Source of the DNA: Streptomyces macrolidinus
GTDB lineage: Bacteria; Actinomycetota; Actinomycetes; Streptomycetales; Streptomycetaceae
Assembly (NCBI RefSeq): GCF_023887685.1
Contig: NZ_JAMWMR010000019.1
Location: 62,001 to 126,000 of the forward strand
Reading direction: 5' to 3'
Length of the DNA stretch: 64,000 nucleotides
Shown here: one piece after another, positions 15,638-23,714 of the stretch
Layout of the letters: each line of letters begins with the position of its first letter
Position numbering within the stretch: position 1 is the stretch's first letter
Program-made: the position numbers and the translations under genes
The notes under the pieces: generated by a model
The model's database searches: none
Seen by the model: the letters and a program-made list of their open reading frames with translations, nothing else
Told to the model about the DNA's origin: nothing

Positions 15638-16273
15638 ATGCGTCTCCACGTCGTCGACCACCCCCTGGTCGCCCACAAGCTCACCACCTTGCGCGACCAG
15701 CGCACCGATTCCGCGACCTTCCGTCGGCTCGCCGACGAGCTCGTCACCCTGCTCGCCTACGAGGCCACGCGGGACGTGCGTACCGAGCAGGTCGACATCG
15801 CGACCCCGGTCGCGAGGACCACCGGCGTCAAGCTCTCCCACCCGCGCCCGCTGGTCGTACCGATCCTGCGCGCCGGCCTCGGCATGCTCGACGGCATGGT
15901 CCGGTTGCTGCCGACCGCCGAGGTGGGCTTCCTGGGCATGATCCGCAACGAGGCGACGCTCGAGGCCTCCACGTACGCGACGCGTATGCCGGAGGATCTC
16001 TCGGGTCGCCAGGTGTACGTCCTGGACCCGATGCTCGCGACCGGCGGCACGCTCGTCGCGGCGATCCGGGAGCTGATCAGGCGCGGCGCCGACGACGTGA
16101 CCGCGGTGGTCCTGCTGGCAGCCCCGGAGGGCGTCAAGATCATGGAGCGCGAACTGGCGGGGACGCCGGTCACCGTCGTGACGGCCGCGGTGGACGAGCG
16201 CCTCGACGAGAACGGCTACATCGTGCCGGGGCTCGGAGACGCGGGCGACCGGCTGTACGGAGCGGCGGAGTAA
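15638..16273 (+). CDS. upp: Uracil phosphoribosyltransferase
   Basis: Encodes 211 residues of the cytosolic salvage enzyme that makes UMP from uracil and PRPP. The PRPP-binding loop is YVLDPMLATGGT (about residues 125-136). Other family signatures are VPILRAGLGMLDGM near residue 75 and the C-terminal YIVPGLGDAGDRLYGA uracil-binding region. Length fits the family. The start at ATG 15638 matches the usual N-terminus MRLHVVDHPLVAHKL. It is monocistronic, between two minus-strand genes. Confidence 0.96.
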   Translation: MRLHVVDHPLVAHKLTTLRDQRTDSATFRRLADELVTLLAYEATRDVRTEQVDIATPVARTTGVKLSHPRPLVVPILRAGLGMLDGMVRLLPTAEVGFLGMIRNEATLEASTYATRMPEDLSGRQVYVLDPMLATGGTLVAAIRELIRRGADDVTAVVLLAAPEGVKIMERELAGTPVTVVTAAVDERLDENGYIVPGLGDAGDRLYGAAE

Positions 16274-16370
16274 GTCGCCGTTCGGGGCGGGGTGTGGTTC
16301 CTGCGTACCGCGGGGTGTGTTCCTGCGTACCGACGACCGCACCTCCGCCCTCAGGGCATGCGGGACGGCC

Positions 16371-17012
16371 TCAACAGCCGGTCTTCTTGTCGCCCTTGGC
16401 CGTGGACGGCGCCGGTGCCGTCAGCGCCGCCAGCGCCTTGTCCGCGTCCGCCTTGCCCGTGAGCGAGGTGAACTCGTCGCCCAGGATCAGGTCGACCGTG
16501 GCGTCCTTGCGGGTGTCCGTACGGCGCTCCGCGTGCGCGAGCTGCGTGCCGAGGACCGGCAGCGAGGTGTCGAGGGACGCCTTGGGGCCGAGCAGCACGC
16601 CGACGCCCGCGATCTTCTTGTCGTACTCCTTCGTCGCGTTCCCCACGTCACCGATGCGGAAGCCGCGCTTCTTCAGCTCGTCCGCGGCCTGCTTGGCCAG
16701 GCCCGTGCGGGGCGTGGCGTTGAGGACGTTGACGGTGATCTGAGCGGGTGCCGGCAGCGCCTTGGCGGCGGCCGTGGGCGATGCGCTCGCCGTCGGGCAG
16801 TCCGCCTTCGCACTGGACGCCGTCGCCGTGCTGCCGCCCGTGAAGACATCGATGAGCTGGAGCGTTCCCCAGCCGACCAGACTGAGCGCGGCCACGGACG
16901 CGACGATCGCGATCACGAGCCTGCCGCGGCGCCGAGGGCGGCGCATCCGCGGGTACTTGTCCCCCGTGATCCGGTAGTTGCCGCCCATGCCAGGGGGAGT
17001 CAGCATGCTCAT
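16371..17012 (-). CDS. LytR_C domain membrane-anchored protein
   Basis: Encodes 213 residues. A basic cytoplasmic start (PRMRRPRRRGR) precedes one transmembrane helix (LVIAIVASVAALSLVGWGTL, about residues 31-51). An Ala/Ser-rich linker follows, then a LytR C-terminal domain (about 90-180; ITVNVLNATPRTGLAKQAAD, GFRIGDVGN). The domain occurs in cell-envelope proteins linked to LytR-CpsA-Psr cell-wall polymer ligases. The C-terminal tail ends KTGC. Topology places the domain outside the membrane. The exact role is unknown. Confidence 0.9.
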   Translation of the reverse strand: MSMLTPPGMGGNYRITGDKYPRMRRPRRRGRLVIAIVASVAALSLVGWGTLQLIDVFTGGSTATASSAKADCPTASASPTAAAKALPAPAQITVNVLNATPRTGLAKQAADELKKRGFRIGDVGNATKEYDKKIAGVGVLLGPKASLDTSLPVLGTQLAHAERRTDTRKDATVDLILGDEFTSLTGKADADKALAALTAPAPSTAKGDKKTGC

Positions 17013-17138
17013 GGGCGCAGCGTAGTGCGCCCGGACGGCAATGCCTACTAGATGATCATTGACTGCCCCTCAGTCCAACCCGAAAGGGTCAAAGGGCCCC
17101 AGGGGGCGGGTCCGCGCCGGGTCCACCGGGTACGCGGG

Positions 17139-17435
17139 TCAGTCGAGTTCGAGCACCCGTGCGTGCAGGACCTGCCGCTGCTGGAGCGCCGCGCGGACCG
17201 CGCGGTGGAGGCCGTCCTCCAGATACAGGTCGCCCTGCCACTTCACGACATGCGCGAAGAGGTCGCCGTAGAACGTCGAGTCCTCGGCGAGCAGGGTCTC
17301 CAGATCAAGCTGCTGCTTGGTCGTCACGAGCTGATCGAGGCGGACCGGGCGCGGCGCGACGTCCGCCCACTGCCGGGTGCTTTCCCGGCCGTGGTCGGGG
17401 TACGGCCGGCCGTTTCCGATGCGCTTGAAGATCAC
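17139..17435 (-). CDS. Conserved actinobacterial protein, VapB-like annotation
   Basis: Encodes 98 residues beginning MIFKRIGNGRPYPDHG. This highly conserved Streptomyces protein is often labelled a type II VapB-family antitoxin in databases (recollection), but no VapC toxin gene is adjacent, so a toxin-antitoxin role is doubtful. Central residues DQLVTTKQQLDLETLLAEDS and FAHVVKWQGDLYLEDGLHRA resemble a ParB/sulfiredoxin-type fold. The GTG at 17435 lies 6 nt after a TAGGCT box, so the mRNA is probably leaderless. Confidence 0.82.
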   Translation of the reverse strand: MIFKRIGNGRPYPDHGRESTRQWADVAPRPVRLDQLVTTKQQLDLETLLAEDSTFYGDLFAHVVKWQGDLYLEDGLHRAVRAALQQRQVLHARVLELD

Positions 17436-17765
17436 ACGGAAAGCCTACCGGCCAAGACCTTCCGGGCGCAGCCATGGCGGCGGAGTGCGACGCCGGAAAA
17501 GAGGCGGTAAACGGGGGCAAAGCGGGAGCTGTTGCGGGAGCGGTTGTCCGGGACGGGGAGCGGCGGGACCGTGTCGGCCGGGCCTTGCCCCGAGGCGCGG
17601 AAGTGCCCGCCACCCGCGAAGAGGCGGTTCGGCGCATCGCGTTCGCGTGTGCGGGCGGGCGAGCAGGCGGGGCCGCGCACACGTGTGGATCCGTAAGATC
17701 ACCCGTTTGGCCCCGGGGCGAGGCGGGGCGGCTGCCAGATGCGGACAGCCGCCGTGCGCTCCGCG
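17436..17765. other. Intergenic stretch
   Basis: About 330 bases without a supported gene. It holds the TAGGCT promoter box (17442-17447, minus strand) of the neighbouring gene and a 7-bp hairpin at 17728-17752 that could end the small gene at 17766. A plus-strand frame from 17474 is open but shows no homology. Confidence 0.5.
17442..17447 (-). promoter_or_regulatory. -10 box, leaderless type
   Basis: TAGGCT on the minus strand lies 6 nt before the GTG at 17435. Confidence 0.55.
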
Positions 17766-17909
17766 CTACTCGCGGTCCTTGTCGGCCGGGAGGGCGTCTT
17801 CCAGGGGCTCGGGTTCGGGCAGGGGCTCGGGGTGTGGCCGGGGCTTGGCACTGCGCGCGGCCTCGGCTCGCAGCAGGGCGAGCAGGACCGCGTACGGGTC
17901 GCTGGGCAT
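17766..17909 (-). CDS. Small hypothetical protein (47 aa)
   Basis: A short minus-strand gene: ATG 17909 with GAGG 9-12 nt upstream opens 47 residues. It begins MPSDPYAVLLALLRAEAAR, then has a Pro/Glu/His-rich segment with repeated PEPLPEPEP, and ends ADKDRE. The N-terminal helix followed by acidic Pro repeats is ordered and codon use is normal, supporting a real gene. It sits 58 nt after the secreted-protein gene on the same strand. Function unknown. Confidence 0.5.
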   Translation of the reverse strand: MPSDPYAVLLALLRAEAARSAKPRPHPEPLPEPEPLEDALPADKDRE

Positions 17910-17967
17910 GTCGGTGTCCTCGCGTTGCTGAGTGCTGAGTCGGGGGACGGCGGCGGGACCGGACCTG

Positions 17968-18312
17968 TCAGCACAGGAGGACGACGGTGCGCAGGGCGTA
18001 CAGCGTGCCGGAGTACGGCGGGCTCACGGGGGCGGGGAGAAGGGGGTCCGGCGCGGACGGCCAGGCGTGGGGGCGCGGCATCGGTCGCAGCGGCGCGAGG
18101 GTGCGGTGACCCGGAAGGCTCGCGGGCCGCAGCGTGGTCAGTACGTCGTGCTCCGCGTCGCACGTCTGGGTCGTGGACGGAGCGATGCGCTCGCCCCCTG
18201 CCGCCTCCGCGGGCGCGCCCGCCGCGAACAGCAGCGCGCCGAGCACCAGAAGCACCCGCAGCCAGGCATGCCGCTGTGCGGTGCGGCGTGGGTACTGCGG
18301 GGCGGGGCTCAC
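17968..18312 (-). CDS. Putative small secreted protein
   Basis: Encodes up to 114 residues from GTG 18312. A signal peptide is plain: basic start (YPRRTAQRHAWLR), hydrophobic core (VLLVLGALLFAAG) and Ala-rich cleavage site (APAEAAG). The mature part is short, Pro-rich, contains one Cys in the middle and ends with a hydrophobic stretch and Cys. No domain is recognised and the Shine-Dalgarno is weak, so the start is uncertain. Confidence 0.5.
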   Translation of the reverse strand: MSPAPQYPRRTAQRHAWLRVLLVLGALLFAAGAPAEAAGGERIAPSTTQTCDAEHDVLTTLRPASLPGHRTLAPLRPMPRPHAWPSAPDPLLPAPVSPPYSGTLYALRTVVLLC

Positions 18313-18414
18313 GGGAGGTCATGTGCCCGCCATGCACGCACCGTTCGGCGTGTCGGAGCAAGAACTGCCCTCACGGGCTATCTGTGCGGCGTGAAGTTGA
18401 CGCGGTGTGCGTGG

Positions 18415-19092
18415 TCACACCGTGCGTGGGATCCGCTGTGTGTGGCCGTGGAGCCGGATCGCCGTGACGATCTCGACGAGGCCGACCACGACCAGCCACC
18501 AGCCGGCGACGAAGGTGAGCACGACGATCGAGGTGAACGGCGAGGTGATCAGCACGATCCCCGCGAGGAAGGTGATGACACCGAGGAAGGCCTGCCAGCC
18601 GCGCGCGGGCACGGCGGGGTCATGGACGGCGGCCAGGGTGTGGGTGATCCCGCGGATCAGCCAGCCGATGCCGATCCACAACGCGAGCAGCAGGATCGAC
18701 TCCAACCGCCCCCGGAAGCAGAACAGGCCCAGCAGGATCGAGAGGGCACCGCTGATGAAGGCCAGGACGCGCAGCGAGGTCGTCCGGTGCGTGCCGAAGG
18801 CGGCAGCCAGTTGGAGCACGCCGCTGATGATGAGGTAGATGCCGAACAGGATCCCGGCGACGAGCAGGGAGGGACCCGGCCAGACCAGGAGCACGATCCC
18901 CAGGACCAGGGAAGCGACGCCGGTGAGCAGGACGACCTGCCAGGCGGCGCGGGAGAGGGAGTGCAGGAACCCCTCGAAGGGCGGCTCCATGTCGCCGCGG
19001 AAGGGCCTGGGCGCGTGCGCGTCCCGCGCGCCATGGACGTGACGGTCGTCGTACTCCGGCCCCCAGGGGGAACCGCTCGGTGTGTCGGCCAT
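18415..19092 (-). CDS. HdeD/DUF308 family membrane protein
   Basis: Encodes 225 residues with about six transmembrane helices in three repeats, typical of the HdeD/DUF308 family. Segments include VVLLTGVASLVLGIVLLVWP, LLVAGILFGIYLIISGVLQL, VLAFISGALSILLGLFCF and the C-terminal FVAGWWLVVVGLVEIVTAI. The N-terminal 40 residues are hydrophilic. In enterobacteria HdeD is linked to acid resistance; here the role is unknown. ATG 19092 (MADTPSG) is preferred to the in-frame start at 19179. Confidence 0.88.
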   Translation of the reverse strand: MADTPSGSPWGPEYDDRHVHGARDAHAPRPFRGDMEPPFEGFLHSLSRAAWQVVLLTGVASLVLGIVLLVWPGPSLLVAGILFGIYLIISGVLQLAAAFGTHRTTSLRVLAFISGALSILLGLFCFRGRLESILLLALWIGIGWLIRGITHTLAAVHDPAVPARGWQAFLGVITFLAGIVLITSPFTSIVVLTFVAGWWLVVVGLVEIVTAIRLHGHTQRIPRTV

Positions 19093-19290
19093 GACCCATG
19101 CTGGGATCGCGCCTGCGCGCACCGCCACTTCGGGTGGTCCACCCGGCTGACGCGCGGGCCGTCCCGCCGGGTTGCACAACGTGTCGGCCCATGGCCATGG
19201 TGTAAGCAGTCACCTGACCTGTGACTCACAAGCCCTGTGGGCATACACCAGAGGGCCGAGCCACATTCGTGACCCGGCCCTCTGAGCTGG

Positions 19291-19375
19291 CGGAGGATAC
19301 GAGATTCGAACTCGTGAGGGGTTGCCCCCAACACGCTTTCCAAGCGTGCGCCCTAGGCCTCTAGGCGAATCCTCC
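19291..19375 (-). tRNA. tRNA-Ser(GGA)
   Basis: An 85-nt type II tRNA with acceptor GGAGGAT/ATCCTCC, discriminator G and anticodon loop TTGGAAA (anticodon GGA). The 3' CCA is encoded (19288-19290), unlike most tRNA genes in this window. Confidence 0.96.
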
Positions 19376-19450
19376 GCCGCAAACATTACATGACGTTGAA
19401 GAGTGCTAGCGAACTCGTTCGGGCTCCGGCGATCGGGTAGGCTTGGGCAC

Positions 19451-19537
19451 AGCCCCTCACGCGGCGCTATCTGACTGAACTCCCCCAGGGCCGGAAGGCA
19501 GCAAGGGTAGGTCGGCTCTGGCGGGTGCGTGGGGGGT
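19451..19537 (+). ncRNA. ffs: Signal recognition particle RNA (small type)
   Basis: The conserved domain IV of bacterial 4.5S/SRP RNA is present: the core around CAGGGCCGGAAGGCAGCAAG with the GGAA tetraloop. The outer arms CCCCTCACGC and GCGTGGGG close the long hairpin. It lies immediately upstream of dnaX, the usual place in Streptomyces. Exact ends are estimated from pairing. Confidence 0.93.
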
Positions 19538-19593
19538 CTTGTGCGTTCCGGGTCTGGTCCGGGCCTGGTGGTGCGGGGGCCGCGGCCTTGGGC

Positions 19594-19622
19594 TGGGCAT
19601 GTTGTCGGTGGGCGCCTATAAC
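19594..19622 (+). promoter_or_regulatory. Promoter of dnaX
   Basis: TGGGCA (19594-19599) and TATAAC (19617-19622) are spaced by 17 nt. The GTG start is 9 nt after the -10 box, so the 5' leader is at most a few bases. Confidence 0.55.
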
Positions 19623-19631
19623 CTCGTATGC

Positions 19632-21860
19632 GTGTCGTCTCTCGCGTTGTACCGCCGCTATCGCCCGGAGTCGTTCGCCGAGGTCATCGGGCAGGAGCAT
19701 GTCACTGACCCGTTGCAGCAGGCGCTGCGGAACAACCGGGTCAATCACGCGTACCTGTTCAGCGGTCCGCGCGGCTGCGGCAAGACGACCAGCGCGCGGA
19801 TCCTGGCCCGCTGTCTGAACTGCGAGCAGGGGCCGACGCCGACGCCTTGCGGCGAGTGCCAGTCCTGCCGGGACCTGGCCAGGAACGGGCCGGGCTCCAT
19901 CGATGTCATCGAGATCGACGCCGCGTCGCACGGCGGTGTCGACGACGCCCGTGACCTGCGAGAGAAGGCGTTCTTCGGGCCCGCGAGCAGCAGGTACAAG
20001 ATCTACATCATCGACGAGGCCCACATGGTCACGTCGGCCGGTTTCAACGCACTGCTCAAGGTCGTCGAGGAACCGCCGGAGCACCTCAAGTTCATCTTCG
20101 CCACCACCGAGCCCGAGAAGGTCATCGGGACCATCCGGTCGCGTACGCACCACTACCCCTTCCGTCTCGTGCCGCCGGGGACCCTTCGGGACTACCTCTC
20201 CGAGGTGTGCGGGAAGGAAGGCATCCCGGTCGAGGACGGGGTGCTGCCGCTCGTCGTGCGCGCGGGCGCGGGGTCCGTCCGTGACTCGATGTCCGTCATG
20301 GACCAGTTGCTGGCCGGCGCGAGCACCGACGGCGTGACGTACGCCATGGCCACCTCGCTGCTCGGGTACACGGACGGCTCGCTGCTCGACTCCGTCGTCG
20401 AGGCCTTCGCGTCCGGTGACGGGGCCGCCGCCTTCGATGTCGTGGACCGGGTCATCGAGGGGGGCAACGACCCGCGGCGGTTCGTCGCCGACCTGCTGGA
20501 GCGGCTGCGGGACCTGGTGATCCTGGCCGCCGTGCCCGACGCCGTGGAGAAGGGGCTCATCGACGCCCCGGCCGACGTACTGGAGCGGATGCAGGCCCAG
20601 GCGGGCGTCTTCGGCCCGGCCGAGCTGAGCCGTGCCGCCGATCTCGTCAACGAGGGGCTCACGGAGATGCGCGGGGCCACCTCGCCCCGGCTGCAGCTCG
20701 AGCTGATCTGCGCGCGCGTGCTGCTGCCCGCCGCGTACGGCGACGAGCGCTCCGTCATGGCCCGGCTGGACCGGCTGGAGCGCGGTGTCGACTTCTCGGG
20801 TGGCGGTGCGAGCCCTGCCATGGGCTACGTGCCGGGGCCCGAGGCGCACGGCGGGGCGAGCGGCGCGGCCGTGCCGCCCGGTGGTGGTGCCGCGGCGGCT
20901 CGTGCCGCGGTGCGTGCCGGTGGGACGCCCGCTCCGGGCGGGTACGAGAGCGGGGCGGCGCCCGTTTCGCCGCCCCCGGCAAAGACCGCTCCTGCTGCCG
21001 CCCCGGCGCCCGCCGTCCCTGCGGCTCCGCAGCCGCAGGCCGCTCCCGCAGCCGCTCCCGCCGCCCCCACGGCGACTCCTCCCGGTGCCTGGCCGACCGC
21101 TGCCGCCGCGGGTGGCGGCCGGAAGCCCGGCGGGTGGCCCACGGCCGCCTCCGCGGGCGCGGGGCGGGCTACGGCCGCACCCGCCGTTGCCGCCCCGGCA
21201 CCCGCGGCCTCTCCGGCACCCGCCGCCTCCGCCCCTGCTACCGCGTCGGCGCCCGGCGGGCTCGACCCCCGTGTGCTCTGGCCGAACATCCTGGAGGCCG
21301 TCAAGAACCGCCGCCGCTTCACCTGGATCCTGCTGAGCCAGAACGCCCAGGTGGCGGGCTTCGACGGGACGACGCTGCAACTCGGCTTCGTGAACGCGGG
21401 CGCGCGGGACAACTTCGCGAGCAGCGGCAGCGAGGACGTGCTGCGGCAGGCGCTGGCCGAGCAGTTCCATGTGCAGTGGAAGGTCGAGGCGATCGTCGAC
21501 CCGTCCGGCGGCTCGGCCCCGCCCGCCGCCACGGGCTCCGGGTCCGGCGGCGGCTTCCACTCCGGTGGAAGCGGAGGCGGCGGTGGATACGGCGGTGGCG
21601 GCGCATCTGCCGCGCCGCGCCCCGCACCCCAGCAGGCCGCCGCCCCGGCGGCGCGCCCCGACGCATCGACGGCATCCTCACCGTCCCCGGCGGCGCCCAC
21701 GGCGCCCGCTCCGGCCGCCGCCGAGCGTCGCGTGGTCGCCCCCGAGGACGACATGCCGGAGGAGGACGACCCCGACCTCGACGAGTCGGCCCTCTCGGGT
21801 CGCGAACTGATCGTCCGGGAGCTGGGGGCGACGGTCGTGGAGGAGTTCACGAGCGAGTAG
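19632..21860 (+). CDS. dnaX: DNA polymerase III subunit gamma/tau
   Basis: Encodes 742 residues of the clamp-loader subunit. The AAA+ part (1-240) has Walker A GPRGCGKTT, the zinc-binding cysteines in CLNCEQ and CGECQSC, Walker B YIIDEAHM, sensor 1 FATTEPEK and the arginine-finger region SRTHHYPFR. Domain III follows to about residue 370. A long Ala/Pro/Gly linker (about 400-530) leads to the C-terminal tau-like domain (TWILLSQNAQVAGFDGTTLQ), a second Gly/Ser/Ala linker and an acidic tail. The GTG at 19632 gives the usual start SSLALYRRYRPE; the frame extends upstream into the SRP RNA and is not used. Confidence 0.95.
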   Translation: MSSLALYRRYRPESFAEVIGQEHVTDPLQQALRNNRVNHAYLFSGPRGCGKTTSARILARCLNCEQGPTPTPCGECQSCRDLARNGPGSIDVIEIDAASHGGVDDARDLREKAFFGPASSRYKIYIIDEAHMVTSAGFNALLKVVEEPPEHLKFIFATTEPEKVIGTIRSRTHHYPFRLVPPGTLRDYLSEVCGKEGIPVEDGVLPLVVRAGAGSVRDSMSVMDQLLAGASTDGVTYAMATSLLGYTDGSLLDSVVEAFASGDGAAAFDVVDRVIEGGNDPRRFVADLLERLRDLVILAAVPDAVEKGLIDAPADVLERMQAQAGVFGPAELSRAADLVNEGLTEMRGATSPRLQLELICARVLLPAAYGDERSVMARLDRLERGVDFSGGGASPAMGYVPGPEAHGGASGAAVPPGGGAAAARAAVRAGGTPAPGGYESGAAPVSPPPAKTAPAAAPAPAVPAAPQPQAAPAAAPAAPTATPPGAWPTAAAAGGGRKPGGWPTAASAGAGRATAAPAVAAPAPAASPAPAASAPATASAPGGLDPRVLWPNILEAVKNRRRFTWILLSQNAQVAGFDGTTLQLGFVNAGARDNFASSGSEDVLRQALAEQFHVQWKVEAIVDPSGGSAPPAATGSGSGGGFHSGGSGGGGGYGGGGASAAPRPAPQQAAAPAARPDASTASSPSPAAPTAPAPAAAERRVVAPEDDMPEEDDPDLDESALSGRELIVRELGATVVEEFTSE

Positions 21861-21983
21861 GCCGCGAAGAGGCGCGAAGAGGCGCGGAGCAAGGGCACTC
21901 TTCGGGCCTCTTTGGGATGAACCCACAAGTCCGTGCCCGGCTCCGCTTCGGTGGCCCCCACAAGGCCGCGCGACTCCGCCCGT

Positions 21984-21989
21984 TAGGCT
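21984..21989 (+). promoter_or_regulatory. -10 box of purD, leaderless type
   Basis: TAGGCT lies 7 nt before the purD GTG; the transcript probably starts at or next to the start codon. Confidence 0.55.
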
Positions 21990-21996
21990 GACCCCC

Positions 21997-23253
21997 GTGA
22001 AGGTCCTTGTCATCGGTAGCGGTGCCCGCGAGCACGCCCTGTGTCGTTGTCTCTCCCTCGACCCCGACGTCACCGCGCTGCACTGCGCCCCCGGCAACGC
22101 CGGTATCGCCGAGGTGGCCCGGCTGCATCAGGTCGACGCCCTCGACGGAAAGGCCGTCGCCGCGCTGGCCACGGACCTCGGCGTCGACCTGGTCGTCGTG
22201 GGCCCGGAGGCGCCGCTCGTCGCGGGTGTCGCCGACGCCGTACGCGCCATCGGCATCCCCGTCTTCGGCCCCTCCCAGGAGGCCGCGCAACTGGAGGGCT
22301 CCAAGGCCTTCGCCAAGGACGTGATGGCGGCGGCGGGCGTCCCCACCGCGCGTTCGTACGTCTGCACGGACGCACGCCAGGTAGAGGAGGCGCTCGACGC
22401 CTTCGGCGCCCCCTATGTCGTGAAGGACGACGGCCTCGCCGCGGGCAAGGGCGTCGTCGTCACCACCGATCTGGAGGCCGCGAAGGCCCATGCGGCCGGC
22501 TGCGAGCGCGTCGTCATCGAGGAGTTCCTCGACGGACCCGAGGTGTCCCTGTTCGCCGTCACCGACGGCACCACGGTGCTCCCCCTCCAGCCCGCCCAGG
22601 ACTTCAAGCGCGCCCTGGACGGCGACGAGGGGCCGAACACCGGCGGCATGGGTGCCTACTCGCCGCTGCCATGGGCCGACCCGAAGCTGGTCGAGGAGGT
22701 CCTGGAGACCGTCCTCCAGCCCACGGTCGACGAGATGCGCCGCCGGGGCACCCCGTTCTCCGGGCTGCTGTACGCGGGTCTTGCGATCACCTCGCGCGGG
22801 GTACGCGTCATCGAGTTCAACGCCCGTTTCGGCGACCCCGAGACCCAGGTCGTCCTCGCCCGTCTGAAGACCCCGCTCGGCGGTCTGCTGCTGGCCGCCG
22901 CCGACGGCAGCCTCGCCGACCTCGAACCCCTGCGCTGGAGCGACGACGCGGCGGTCACCGTGGTCGTGGCCTCGCACAACTACCCCGGCACCCCGCGTAC
23001 CGGCGACCCGATCACCGGACTCGACGAGGTGGCGGACCAGGACGCCCCGTTCGCGTACGTCCTGCACGCGGGCACCCGGCGCGAGGGCGACGCGGTGGTG
23101 AGCGCGGGCGGACGCGTGCTGTCGGTCACCGCGACCGGCACGGACCTGGCCGAGGCCCGCCGCCGGGCGTACACGGCCGTGGGCCGTATCGGGCTCGACG
23201 GCTCCCAGCACCGTACGGACATCGCGGCAAAGGCGGCGACGGCCGACATCTAG
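21997..23253 (+). CDS. purD: Phosphoribosylamine-glycine ligase (GARS)
   Basis: Encodes 418 residues of the ATP-grasp enzyme for step 2 of purine synthesis, joining phosphoribosylamine and glycine. It begins with VLVIGSGAREHAL (phosphate-binding loop). The ATP-grasp core includes GSKAFAKDVMAAAGVPTA, PYVVKDDGLAAGKGVVV and VIEEFLDGPEVSLFAV. The metal/ATP site is FNARFGDPETQVVL, and GPNTGGMGAYSPLP is another hallmark. Length is standard. It follows dnaX and precedes a large membrane protein; the other pur genes are within 19 kb downstream. Confidence 0.97.
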   Translation: MKVLVIGSGAREHALCRCLSLDPDVTALHCAPGNAGIAEVARLHQVDALDGKAVAALATDLGVDLVVVGPEAPLVAGVADAVRAIGIPVFGPSQEAAQLEGSKAFAKDVMAAAGVPTARSYVCTDARQVEEALDAFGAPYVVKDDGLAAGKGVVVTTDLEAAKAHAAGCERVVIEEFLDGPEVSLFAVTDGTTVLPLQPAQDFKRALDGDEGPNTGGMGAYSPLPWADPKLVEEVLETVLQPTVDEMRRRGTPFSGLLYAGLAITSRGVRVIEFNARFGDPETQVVLARLKTPLGGLLLAAADGSLADLEPLRWSDDAAVTVVVASHNYPGTPRTGDPITGLDEVADQDAPFAYVLHAGTRREGDAVVSAGGRVLSVTATGTDLAEARRRAYTAVGRIGLDGSQHRTDIAAKAATADI

Positions 23254-23350
23254 GGACATCCAGGGCCTGACTCGGCACCAGCGCCTGGCCGCGCCCAAGC
23301 CGCACCGCGCGCCCGGCCGGAGACGGTCCGGAGACGGCACAGACATCCAA

Positions 23351-23382
23351 GGGCCCCGTATCCGTCGCAGGATGCGGGGCCC
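23351..23382 (+). terminator. Terminator of purD
   Basis: A 13-bp stem with one G-U pair (23351-23363 with 23370-23382) and 6-nt loop lies about 100 nt past the purD stop. Confidence 0.75.
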
Positions 23383-23515
23383 GCGCGCGTGTCCGTCCTG
23401 CGGCGAAATGTGCGACGAGGCGTGCGATGAGGGGGCAAGCATGGGGGAGATCCTCGCCCTGGGTCATCCACCTTTCCCCAGAGCCATTCCATCGAGTGAC
23501 CGATGGCCCATCCGG

Positions 23516-23544
23516 CTGACGACGGCCGGGGCCCCAACTAGGGT
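23516..23544 (+). promoter_or_regulatory. Promoter of M48-like membrane protein gene
   Basis: CTGACG (23516-23521) and TAGGGT (23539-23544) are spaced by 17 nt, a good vegetative Streptomyces promoter. Confidence 0.55.
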
Positions 23545-23714
23545 GCCGCGCAAGCGTTCCGGCACTTGGCCCACCGGCATTGCGATGTCAGTGACGGGTG
23601 CCACAGTGGGGGAGTGAGCAACGCACGGGCATCCGGCGGCGACTTCCGTGACGGAGAGCGTCACGGCGTCTGTCGCGCCGGGCAGAGGTGGGACAGAGGG
23701 GGTGCCGTTCGGTC

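Larger units (their letters stand above)
23254..23714. other. Intergenic stretch with promoter
   Basis: About 460 bases holding the purD terminator, a clear promoter at 23516-23544, and a leader of about 165 nt. The leader contains a possible short ORF starting at GTG 23614 behind GGGGGA and ending just inside the next gene; I cannot support it as a gene. Confidence 0.5.

Noticed and set aside
17474..17938. Plus-strand ORF MAAECDAGKEAVN
   Set aside because: No ribosome site or family, and it runs opposite the small minus-strand genes.
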